Source of the DNA: an uncultured Lachnobacterium sp.
GTDB lineage: Bacteria > Bacillota > Clostridia > Lachnospirales > Lachnospiraceae
Direction: 5' to 3'
Assembly: GCA_900543445.1 (NCBI GenBank)
Contig: UQRC01000003.1
Location: forward strand, 1-64,000
DNA length: 64,000 nt
In this document: piece after piece, positions 10,256-18,353 of the stretch
How positions within the stretch are numbered: position 1 is the first letter of the stretch
Layout of the letters: each line of letters begins with the position of its first letter
Notes under the pieces: model-generated
Database searches by the model: none
The model's input: only the letters and a program-made list of their open reading frames with translations
What the model was told of the DNA's origin: nothing
Translations under genes and position numbers: made by a program

Positions 10256-11247
10256 TATATGAGCGCATTCTCGTCTTTATTCCCAAGAAGTGCAATATTA
10301 AGTCCCTCCGAGATGAGATAACTTAAGCTTTTGATCGAATCATCAATGTTCTTCGGTGTCACAAAAAGCCCATTCAGTTGCGGCGACAGCAGTTCTCTCG
10401 CCAGTTCCTGCCGCTCATGTTCATCAAGCTTCTTTAGATCCGCATGCGAGCTTGCCTCCGCCTCGATCAGGTCATTCATCGCATCCGCCACGATCGTTGC
10501 CGCATTCACAACCGTCGGTACGCCAAGCGAAATCACCGGAATTCCAAGGCTCTCCTTATTCAAAGCATTTCTGTGATTGCCGATTCCGCTTCCCGGCGTA
10601 ATTCCGGTATCGGTTAGCTGTATCGTCCGGTTCAGTCGCTTCACATTACGCGCCGCGAGCGCATCCACTGTAATAATGAAATCGGGTTGCGTCTCCTTCA
10701 CAATTCCGCGCAGGATCTCCACGCACTCCATTCCTGTCTGCGCCATCACCCCCGGCACGATCCCACTGATCTTACTCGTCTTCTCATCGGAAAAAGCATA
10801 CTTTCCAAACTCATTCATGATATGCCGCGTGATAAACAGATTGTCGACCACCTTCGGTCCAAGCGCATCCGGCGTCACCTCGCGGTTGCCAAGCCCCGCG
10901 ATCAGAACAGACACATCCATCCCCTCTTTCAGGTCATCCGACACTTTAGACTCGTACTGCGCTACCATCTGTCTTAGAATCTGCGCCAGTTCCACGGAAA
11001 TATCCCGATGATACCCGGCATCTTCCTCGATCATCTCCGGCGCCTCAATCGTCACGTACGTTCCTCTTGGACGCCCCATCGCTTTCGCCGCATTCTCTGT
11101 ATCGATGAACACCGTCGAGATCACGACTCCGTTGTCCTTCTTCTCTTCTTCAAGGCGCACGCCTTTTACCTGTCCATTGTCCTTCTGCAGACGCTCCTGC
11201 GACTCAAGCGCTAAGTCTGTACGAATCGGATAGCTTTCAAGCTGCAT
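10255..11247 (-). CDS. gpr: Spore germination protease (GPR endopeptidase)
   Basis: It degrades small acid-soluble spore proteins at germination. From the chosen ATG at 11247 it has 330 residues and starts MQLESYPIRTDLALE, matching the propeptide and zymogen cleavage region of the family. The open frame extends 22 codons further, but AAAGGAGAGG lies 6-7 bp before 11247, which decides the start. Conserved blocks include VLIAGLGN, DALGPKV and PGSGIGNHR. Its 3' end abuts spoIIP. Confidence 0.95.
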   Translation of the reverse strand: MQLESYPIRTDLALESQERLQKDNGQVKGVRLEEEKKDNGVVISTVFIDTENAAKAMGRPRGTYVTIEAPEMIEEDAGYHRDISVELAQILRQMVAQYESKVSDDLKEGMDVSVLIAGLGNREVTPDALGPKVVDNLFITRHIMNEFGKYAFSDEKTSKISGIVPGVMAQTGMECVEILRGIVKETQPDFIITVDALAARNVKRLNRTIQLTDTGITPGSGIGNHRNALNKESLGIPVISLGVPTVVNAATIVADAMNDLIEAEASSHADLKKLDEHERQELARELLSPQLNGLFVTPKNIDDSIKSLSYLISEGLNIALLGNKDENALI

Positions 11248-11356
11248 GTTGTTCCTCTCCTTTACGCGAAACTGTGCTATTATAATATGTGAATGCGATA
11301 CCTGCGGTTCCATATCACAATACCGATAATTTTCCCACTTTTTTTCAGATTATGTA

Positions 11357-11385
11357 TTGACAGAATAGGAAGCTTGCAATATTAT
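11357..11385 (+). promoter_or_regulatory. Promoter of rpsT
   Basis: A perfect TTGACA (11357-11362) and TATTAT (11380-11385) are 17 bp apart. This predicts a leader of about 80 nt before the ribosomal protein gene. The start of gpr, on the other strand, lies 110 bp to the left. Confidence 0.75.
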
Positions 11386-11471
11386 AATATAGTATGTTTG
11401 CGATGGAGCGTCCGTGTCTGTTTCACCGCATAGAAACAATAACGATTAATATTGATTTGGAGGTGTACAGA

Positions 11472-11735
11472 TTGGCTAACATTAAATCTGCTAAGAAGAG
11501 AATTTTAGTTACAGAGACAAAGACTGCTAGAAATAAAGCAATCCGTTCTGAGGTTAAGACATCTATTAAGAAGGTAGAGGCTGCTGTTGCTGCTGGCGAT
11601 AAGGCTGCTGCAGAGGCTGCTCTTAAGAGTGCTTCTTCTGTTATTGAAGCAGCTTGCTCTAAGGGAGTTTACCACAAGAACAATGCAGCACGTAAGGTTT
11701 CCCGTTTAGCAAAATTAGTTAACGGTGTTGCTTAA
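11472..11735 (+). CDS. rpsT: 30S ribosomal protein S20
   Basis: The 87-residue protein binds 16S rRNA. It begins ANIKSAKKRI after the initiator, the conserved S20 start. The initiator is TTG at 11472, 6 bp after the strong site GGAGGTG; an in-frame ATG upstream would add 26 residues without family support. A TTG start is known for S20 in several bacteria, where it limits translation. The gene stands alone between its own promoter and terminator. Confidence 0.97.
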   Translation: MANIKSAKKRILVTETKTARNKAIRSEVKTSIKKVEAAVAAGDKAAAEAALKSASSVIEAACSKGVYHKNNAARKVSRLAKLVNGVA

Positions 11736-11767
11736 TTTGTTTTAATTTTATCACCCTATAAATAATA

Positions 11768-11801
11768 AGCGTTCGGTACCGTCATGCCGAACGCTTTTTT
11801 G
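11768..11801 (+). terminator. Terminator of rpsT
   Basis: AGCGTTCGG and CCGAACGCT form a 9-bp stem around a 10-nt loop, followed by TTTTTT. It sits between converging rpsT and holA. Confidence 0.92.
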
Positions 11802-11810
11802 TTTATAATT

Positions 11811-12800
11811 TTACTTTGCGGCCTGTCTGCTATATTCCACAATAAACAGTTCCACTGCCATCTGATCGTTCATTCGTCCGGTCTTGACTGCCGTCTCATA
11901 CTCCACACCATCCGCAATCGCTTTCTTCAACTGCTCCATATGAAACGCGCGGCACTGCGACTGGTACTTCTTGACCGCCCACTCCGGACATCCAGCTTTC
12001 GGGGCGATATCACGGTTGGAAAATCCCTGATTCGTCATCGCTTTCACAACCATCAGACGCTGAAATTGATTCGTGATCAGATAGAGGATGCGCATCGGTG
12101 CCTCCTTGAGCGCAAGCAGATCATAATAGAGATCCAGTGCTTTCCGCTGCTGATGCGCAGCCACCGCATCCACCATATCGAAGATCTTGTTCTCCGTCTG
12201 CTCGGTCGTGATTGCTTCGACATCATGCACATCGATGAAATCCTTCTCCATCGTATAGCAGAGAAGCTTCTCGAGCTCTCTGTCAATATTCTCCATATCC
12301 GTTCCGGTCTTCTGGATAAAAAGCGCGTACGCATCGCCCGTAATGTTCTTGCCATTTTTACGAATACGACCATTTACCCAGCGCATCAGAGTCTCATCCG
12401 TCTGCCTCGTAAACTCTACCGCATTTCCGATCTTATTGACCGCCTTGTACATCTTCGTCTTCTTGCCCACTTCCTTCTCAACAAAGATAAAGTATGTGGT
12501 CTCCGGAACCGAAGCCATATAGTCGGCAAGTTCTTCTGCACTCTTCTTAAAAAGCCCACTGTCCTCAATCAGGATCACTCTGCGGTCTGCAAAGAAAGGC
12601 AGCGTCTCTGCAAGATCGATGATCTCCTTCTGGTTGATGTCCGCTCCCTCGAATGCCGAGAAATTCATTGTATCGTCTTCGGCAACCATCGCTTTCTTCA
12701 ATTTATCGCGATACTGGCGGATCAGGTACTGCTCCTCGCCGTACAGCAGATATGCCTGCTTGTATTCGCCCGCCTTAATATCGTTGTCAATCGTCTTCAT
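11811..12800 (-). CDS. holA: DNA polymerase III subunit delta
   Basis: The 329-residue clamp-loader subunit opens the sliding clamp. N-terminal landmarks are YLLYGEEQYL and the clamp-binding-type segment near NFSAFEGADI; the AAA-like fold ends in a helical collar with LYLITNQFQRLM. Length and start (MKTIDNDIKAG) are typical. It is transcribed alone toward rpsT. A long open frame on the other strand is only its shadow. Confidence 0.94.
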   Translation of the reverse strand: MKTIDNDIKAGEYKQAYLLYGEEQYLIRQYRDKLKKAMVAEDDTMNFSAFEGADINQKEIIDLAETLPFFADRRVILIEDSGLFKKSAEELADYMASVPETTYFIFVEKEVGKKTKMYKAVNKIGNAVEFTRQTDETLMRWVNGRIRKNGKNITGDAYALFIQKTGTDMENIDRELEKLLCYTMEKDFIDVHDVEAITTEQTENKIFDMVDAVAAHQQRKALDLYYDLLALKEAPMRILYLITNQFQRLMVVKAMTNQGFSNRDIAPKAGCPEWAVKKYQSQCRAFHMEQLKKAIADGVEYETAVKTGRMNDQMAVELFIVEYSRQAAK

Positions 12801-12867
12801 CGTAATTGTCCGTCCTTATCATTACTATCTCTTTTCGTATTATATCCTCTTTCTCCTTTTCCGACAA

Positions 12868-12901
12868 CCAAAAAGAGCAGACGCACGCCTGCTCTTTATT
12901 T
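12868..12901. terminator. Bidirectional terminator between holA and the AgrC-type kinase gene
   Basis: AAAGAGCAG and CTGCTCTTT (12872-12897) form a 9-bp stem with an 8-nt loop, with T-runs on both sides. On the minus strand it begins 5 bp after the kinase stop, so it ends the two-component operon. Confidence 0.8.
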
Positions 12902-14197
12902 TTAATTAACCGGAATCAGTATCTGCAACATAAAAATATTGTTTTTTGCCTGTACCGTAACGATACCGTCATATTTTTCTGCCGTATACCTTATACTTTT
13001 CATTCCGTATCCATGTTCACTTTTATTCTTCTTGGTGGTCAGAGGTAAGCCTTTTTCAAAGTTCAACTGTCCCTCATAATAATTCTGGATCTGGATCATC
13101 AGAAGCTGATTCTGTTCCAGAATCTTCACACTGATCACGCGCTTCTGCGGACTGGCGATCTGCATGACGGCTGTCACCGCATTCTCAAGCGCATTTCCGA
13201 AAATTGCATAGATATCTTCGATTTTCATGAAGTCAAGCTTGGTTCCATCTACCATGCAGGACCATTGGATATCATGATTCTTGCAGAACAGGCCTTTTTC
13301 CATCAGTACCGTATCCAGTGCCCGGTTTCCAGTTTCAAGCGCGGTATCATAGATCATGATATCGTCCTCGATTTCGTCTAAATAATCCTGCAACGCTTTC
13401 TCGTCTGTCGTCTTCTTTAACAAACGGATCTGATGCTTTAAATCATGACACTTTCTGTTGATGCTCTCAATGGTCTCGCTCGTCATCTTATACTGTGCCT
13501 GCTGCTGCTTCGCCGCAGTGTGAATACCTGCAAGTTCCCTGTTTAACGCCATCTTTTCCTTATGACTGATCTGTACCCAGAGTACATAAAAGCAACACAG
13601 AGCATCCATGATACGGTAGAGAATATGACTATAAATTCCGGATTCAAAGCCCTCGATCGATGACAGTTCCATAATGCTGATGACCCACACCAGAAGGATC
13701 ATCGTAACAAGCGGGACCACCGAATCTCTTCCGACTTCGTAATGTCCGTGGTCTGCCAGCTTACGTACAAACCATCGGTATCCCGCCAGATATACAACCA
13801 GATAAATCATGACATAGATTCCTGCTGTTCCGACGCTTGGAATCGGATCGACCTTGTGTCTGGAAAGCTGCACCAGCATATAGAAATCAAACGCAATATG
13901 CTGAAGACCGCAGCTGCATATGCCGCAATACAAAGCCTCCACCACTGAGCACCTCATATTTATCCACACAAACACGATTGCACACAGAATGTAGATGATC
14001 CAATAACTGAATGCAAGTTCTCCTGTCTCTGGCACCTCATAGAAGGCCGACAACAAATAAGACAGCAGAAGCATACCGATCACACTGCACGTGATCACTA
14101 CCGGAAAATGATTTCTCTTTTTCGCAGGTATAATAAACAGTATACATGCGAAAAGGATCTGAACCATGTAAGAATTATCAACCCATATCTTCCACAT
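12902..14197 (-). CDS. AgrC-type (GHKL) sensor histidine kinase
   Basis: The N-terminal ~200 residues hold about six membrane segments. The cytoplasmic part has the AgrC-like histidine box KCHDLKHQIRLL, an N-box-like segment FGNALENAV and the G-box HGYGMKSI. Such kinases sense peptides or other signals at the membrane and phosphorylate a LytTR regulator. The start is the ATG at 14197, which overlaps the regulator's stop as TGATG. No agrB or agrD-like genes are adjacent, so the signal is unknown. Confidence 0.85.
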   Translation of the reverse strand: MWKIWVDNSYMVQILFACILFIIPAKKRNHFPVVITCSVIGMLLLSYLLSAFYEVPETGELAFSYWIIYILCAIVFVWINMRCSVVEALYCGICSCGLQHIAFDFYMLVQLSRHKVDPIPSVGTAGIYVMIYLVVYLAGYRWFVRKLADHGHYEVGRDSVVPLVTMILLVWVISIMELSSIEGFESGIYSHILYRIMDALCCFYVLWVQISHKEKMALNRELAGIHTAAKQQQAQYKMTSETIESINRKCHDLKHQIRLLKKTTDEKALQDYLDEIEDDIMIYDTALETGNRALDTVLMEKGLFCKNHDIQWSCMVDGTKLDFMKIEDIYAIFGNALENAVTAVMQIASPQKRVISVKILEQNQLLMIQIQNYYEGQLNFEKGLPLTTKKNKSEHGYGMKSIRYTAEKYDGIVTVQAKNNIFMLQILIPVN

Positions 14198-14907
14198 CAA
14201 ATCTTAATCCCTCCCATGTAATTTGCCAAAGCCTGCAGGAATTCCTTTTTCCGCGGTCTGCTGATCTTCAGCCATTCACCGCCTACTTTTACATCATCCC
14301 GGTCAACCGCATCCACATACTTAAGATTCACCAGATAACAGTTGTTGCATCGTTTAAAACTCAGTCCGGCTAACAGATCTTCCAGTTCCTTCATGGATTG
14401 CTTCTGCTTATAAGAGCCGTCCTTCGTGTGATAATAGATGTAATGACCGTCCACCTCCGCATAGTAAAGCTCATTGGTGGAAAAACGCACAACACCATTC
14501 ATCGTCGAAATTACGATTGTTTTGCTTTTCTTATTCTGTATCATCGATATCGCATTCTGAATCTTCATGGAAAAAGAATAGAAATTAACTGGTTTTAAGA
14601 TGAAATCGAGCGCTCTCACCTCATATCCGCGGATCGCCATATGCGCAAGATTCGTGACAAATATAATCTGGATCTCCTCATCCTGTTTCCGGATCTCCTT
14701 GGCAGTCTCGATCCCATCTCTGCCCTCCATGTCAATGTCTAGGCAGACAAGATCATATTGTCTGTCCTTCGAAGAAAGAAATTCTTCCCCCGACGCAAAG
14801 GCATCCACATGCATTTCCTCTTTTAATTTCTGTGCCATCTTCTGAAAAAAAGCAAGCAGACACGTTCTTTCTTCCTTTTCGTCATCCACAACTGCTATTG
14901 TAATCAT
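14197..14907 (-). CDS. LytTR-family response regulator (AgrA-type)
   Basis: The receiver domain has AVVDDEKEE, the phospho-acceptor Asp in LVCLDIDMEGRDG and the Lys in DFILKPVNF. The C-terminal LytTR DNA-binding domain includes YYAEVDGHYIYYH and FKRCNNCYLVNL. I chose the ATG at 14907 because GGGGGA lies just upstream; the open frame starts 12 bp earlier. It is cotranscribed with the kinase downstream. Confidence 0.9.
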   Translation of the reverse strand: MITIAVVDDEKEERTCLLAFFQKMAQKLKEEMHVDAFASGEEFLSSKDRQYDLVCLDIDMEGRDGIETAKEIRKQDEEIQIIFVTNLAHMAIRGYEVRALDFILKPVNFYSFSMKIQNAISMIQNKKSKTIVISTMNGVVRFSTNELYYAEVDGHYIYYHTKDGSYKQKQSMKELEDLLAGLSFKRCNNCYLVNLKYVDAVDRDDVKVGGEWLKISRPRKKEFLQALANYMGGIKI

Positions 14908-14933
14908 GAAATCCCCCAAATAAGAATGAATTC

Positions 14934-15521
14934 CTATTTTTTCTCTTCCGGAAAGATGATCTTATACACAAAGAAATAAATGACCATCGACACACCACCT
15001 GTAATAAAGGTTACCACAAGATTATATACAGCCGGTGCAAGATATCTTTGTGCGATCGGAATCCAGAGTCCGTTGATTGCATTACAGAACAGTGATATCA
15101 ATACCCATGCGATAAAATACCACATAATCTGCCATGAAATCTTTCCGTGACTTTTGAACGTAATGTTCCTCTGAAGCGGGAAATTGATGCATTGTGCCAC
15201 AAAAGTTCCCACCTCATAACTAATAAAATAACCTAATCCGCCACCGATTACAACCTCTCCGGCTGCATTTCTTGCGACTTCGTATCCAAGAATATTCCAA
15301 TCGTATGAAATACCGAATACCTTCATCGGGATCTGTGGCCAGACAAACTCGACACCGGCTAGCCCGATACCAAACAAATACGGCAAAAAGGTAAACATCA
15401 GATACTGCAATACCGTTACTCCCATTGAGAATACCCAAAAATAGAATAACTGGTACAAAAGCTTTGCAAGCTTCGGATGCTTTTCTTCAAAATCAGCCCA
15501 TTTCTTTTTGAATCCCTGCAT
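14934..15521 (-). CDS. GtrA-like membrane protein
   Basis: About 195 residues with four strong membrane segments and a positively charged start. The pattern FISYEVGTFVAQCINFPLQRNITF matches the GtrA/DPMS family, whose members help move lipid-linked sugars across the membrane or assemble surface polysaccharides. The start is the ATG at 15521, which shares one base with the GH2 stop (TGATG) and has GGAGG upstream, so it is coupled to the glycosidase. The exact substrate is unknown. Confidence 0.8.
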   Translation of the reverse strand: MQGFKKKWADFEEKHPKLAKLLYQLFYFWVFSMGVTVLQYLMFTFLPYLFGIGLAGVEFVWPQIPMKVFGISYDWNILGYEVARNAAGEVVIGGGLGYFISYEVGTFVAQCINFPLQRNITFKSHGKISWQIMWYFIAWVLISLFCNAINGLWIPIAQRYLAPAVYNLVVTFITGGVSMVIYFFVYKIIFPEEKK

Positions 15522-17941
15522 CACTTATCCTCCTGTGCTTCTTCTGCTACAATCGTGCAAGATGCGCTGCCATACGGACTGTCTGCTTTTACCACGATGG
15601 TTCCGGCTTTATCCGGACGAACGATTGCCATCGCCTCACCATAATAAGTGTCCGACACATTTCCGAGATAACTCTTCTCGTAATAAGGACAGGCACTTCC
15701 GAGACCGATCAGTGTCGCATTCTCTACTTCAACTGTGATATTGCCTCTTATCATTGGCTTTAAGACACCATTCTCATCGGTATAACGCATTCTTATATAA
15801 CAGAGATCTCCGTCACATTGTACCCGCCTAAGCTCCGGTTCTAATGTAAGCCTGGTTTCTTTTCCTGCAGTGCTAAGACTGGTTGTTGCAATCTCTTTTC
15901 CATTCACATCATAAGCGATCGCTTTCAGTTCTCCGTTTGCATATTGCACCGGAAAAACCACCTTGCAATCCTTATGAGGCTTCCTGCTTCCGATACAATT
16001 ACCATTCAAAAACAGGGAAACGGATGCAGCACGCGCATAAACCTCTACTTTGGTCTTTTTGCCCTCACAGCCTTCCCATGACCAGCTTTCCATCGCATTC
16101 GTCATCTTCCACGCAGAAGGCGAATGCTTCTGTCCGGCAGACGAAACCGGAATGACTGCCATACCGATTTTGTCCAGTTCAAATGCCACGCGTGTATACT
16201 TCATCTCCGCGAGCAGCTTTCCGGTCAGATCAATTCTTCCCGAACCTGCGGAGACCCAGCCCATTCCCTGGTCAAAACGCGGTGCATACTCTTTGTACTC
16301 CCATGAGCCGATTCCGACTTCACCGAGATAATCCATTCCTGCCCAGACAAAATCTCCGATCAGTCTTTTGTTCTGCTTTGCCATCTCCCAGAAGCGGTAT
16401 GCATCCGAACAGAACGTTTCACTGCCGAGGATCAGTCTGTTCTTATATTTCTTCAGGTCATGCTGATAGCGGAAGATTCCATAATTATAACCGGCAACGT
16501 TCATTGCAGCATATGCATCCTTTGTCTTTAGATCACAAGGATAAAGTGTTGCTCCGAACTTCATAAAATCAGCCCCAAGAATTCCGGCAAGAACATTAAA
16601 GAATTCACTTCCTACCGCCTTTTTCTTCTTGGCATTCTTGACTGCCTGATCCGCTTTCTTATCGCTGTATATGCCAAATCCCATTGCGCTTAAGAAATTA
16701 AAAAAGATATTAATTCCGCAGGTCACAGGACGGGTCGGATCCAGTCGGTTTAAATAATCTGTCATCTCCTGACACAAAGCGATACCACGTTTCTGAGCAC
16801 TTTCCGCGACCTCATTTCCGGTCGAATATAACACGACCGATGGATGGTTGTAATCTTTATCTACGATCCGCTTCAGATCATCTTCATAATTGTTTTCTAC
16901 TTTTGTCGCATAGTCGTATTTTGTTTTGTGAATATACCAGACATCGACATACTCATCCATGACCAGCATTCCAAGCGCATCACATGCGCGGAGCATCGCC
17001 TTGGAACACGGATTATGTGCAGATCTTATCGCATTATAACCGGCATCCTTTAAGATACGGATCTTACGATATTCGCTGAAATCATAGGCACACGCACCGA
17101 GCAATCCATTGTCATGATGGATGCAGGCGCCTCGTAGGATCACGCGTTTTCCGTTGATCGTAAATCCATTCTCTGCGTCCCAGCCGATCACACGCACGCC
17201 GAACTGCTCGCTTACCGTATCGCTTCCGTAAGTAACCTTACAAGTGTAAAGATATGGTTGCTCCGGCTCCCAGAGCTCTGCCCCCGGAAGCGCAATCTCG
17301 AACTCCGTGCGCACATTGCTTTTGACAACGATTTCTTTCTGGCAGTCTGCAATCACCTTATCGTTATCCATGATTTCAATCGAAAGCAGATCGGATTTTT
17401 CAAACAAGTCCTCATTGACCGTATCGACACTTACCTTGATTTTAGGATTCTTGTAATCGAATACGGTGATCTTAATTCCATCCATCGCAATATGCTGCTT
17501 CGGCAGATAATAGATCCAGACCGGACGATAGATTCCGGTGCCCGAATACCATCTGCTGTTCGGCTGCTCATGATTGACGGCTACCACCTTGATACGGTTT
17601 TCTTTTCCATAAACAAGCGCATCCTTAGGATCCACATAAAATCCCATATATCCATAATCCTGATAGGCTACTTTGACATCATTCACATATACGGACGCTT
17701 TCTGATAGACACCCTCGAATTCGAATAAAATCTTCTCATCACGGCAGGACTCAGGCAAGAAAAAGGTATTCTCATACACATAATCATTGGCCTCGTACCA
17801 GCCGGTATTCACGCCTGCCGGACTTGTCTCGCTTTTGTCATCATAGAGCATCGCATCATGTGGAATGCTCACATTATGTACTTCATTTTCTTTTCCAATA
17901 GCGTAACAACGCCAACCTTTATCAAATGCAATCTTTTTCAT
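15521..17941 (-). CDS. Glycoside hydrolase family 2 enzyme (beta-galactosidase-like)
   Basis: 806 residues from the ATG at 17941, which has GAAAGGA upstream; the frame is open for 8 more codons. The order is sugar-binding, immunoglobulin-like and TIM-barrel domains (family pattern RSAHNPCSKA), then C-terminal beta domains. The acid/base Glu is in STGNEVAE and the probable nucleophile Glu in ILGSETFC. No signal peptide is seen, so it is probably cytoplasmic, acting on imported beta-linked oligosaccharides. Specificity (galactoside or glucuronide) cannot be set by eye. Confidence 0.88.
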   Translation of the reverse strand: MKKIAFDKGWRCYAIGKENEVHNVSIPHDAMLYDDKSETSPAGVNTGWYEANDYVYENTFFLPESCRDEKILFEFEGVYQKASVYVNDVKVAYQDYGYMGFYVDPKDALVYGKENRIKVVAVNHEQPNSRWYSGTGIYRPVWIYYLPKQHIAMDGIKITVFDYKNPKIKVSVDTVNEDLFEKSDLLSIEIMDNDKVIADCQKEIVVKSNVRTEFEIALPGAELWEPEQPYLYTCKVTYGSDTVSEQFGVRVIGWDAENGFTINGKRVILRGACIHHDNGLLGACAYDFSEYRKIRILKDAGYNAIRSAHNPCSKAMLRACDALGMLVMDEYVDVWYIHKTKYDYATKVENNYEDDLKRIVDKDYNHPSVVLYSTGNEVAESAQKRGIALCQEMTDYLNRLDPTRPVTCGINIFFNFLSAMGFGIYSDKKADQAVKNAKKKKAVGSEFFNVLAGILGADFMKFGATLYPCDLKTKDAYAAMNVAGYNYGIFRYQHDLKKYKNRLILGSETFCSDAYRFWEMAKQNKRLIGDFVWAGMDYLGEVGIGSWEYKEYAPRFDQGMGWVSAGSGRIDLTGKLLAEMKYTRVAFELDKIGMAVIPVSSAGQKHSPSAWKMTNAMESWSWEGCEGKKTKVEVYARAASVSLFLNGNCIGSRKPHKDCKVVFPVQYANGELKAIAYDVNGKEIATTSLSTAGKETRLTLEPELRRVQCDGDLCYIRMRYTDENGVLKPMIRGNITVEVENATLIGLGSACPYYEKSYLGNVSDTYYGEAMAIVRPDKAGTIVVKADSPYGSASCTIVAEEAQEDK

Positions 17942-17964
17942 TGCCTTTATCCTTTCGTTTATCA

Positions 17965-18351
17965 TTATTTTCTATATTTCAGGAAGGAAGAAATAATCGA
18001 TAATAACACACCGACGAACATGACCGCCGCAATGCTTATGATTGTTCCCACCTGTGTTGCATCTCCAAACATGTTGATTCCCTGAAATGCGTCGACAAAA
18101 GAACCAACCGAATCGGTGAGTATCTTGACTGCTGCAACACTGTAACATGCAGTTGTTAATACCTTTAAGATACTGTACTCACGAACCATAAGAACAATAT
18201 CAAGAATAATTCCGATTGCCAGAGCTGCTACGATAATGTAGTCCATGCTGCCATGCTTTGGTGCCCACATGACGAACCGGATCATGGAAATGATTCCGAT
18301 CACACATGCGATGATTGCAAAATAAAAACCTGCTGCTTTATTCTTTAACAT
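17965..18351 (-). CDS. Small four-helix membrane protein of unknown function
   Basis: 128 residues with four predicted membrane segments and a basic C-terminus (SSFLKYRK). I do not recognise the family. It lies 2 bp after the GH3 gene and 23 bp before GH2, so it belongs to the glycosidase operon and may assist the membrane-anchored GH3 enzyme (inference). Confidence 0.7.
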   Translation of the reverse strand: MLKNKAAGFYFAIIACVIGIISMIRFVMWAPKHGSMDYIIVAALAIGIILDIVLMVREYSILKVLTTACYSVAAVKILTDSVGSFVDAFQGINMFGDATQVGTIISIAAVMFVGVLLSIISSFLKYRK

Positions 18352-18353
18352 AT

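Noticed and set aside
11784..12905. Long plus-strand frame of 373 codons
   Set aside because: It is the antisense of holA, which has clear family motifs.
12902..14907. A complete agr quorum-sensing locus
   Set aside because: Only the AgrC/AgrA-type pair is present; no agrB or peptide gene is next to it.
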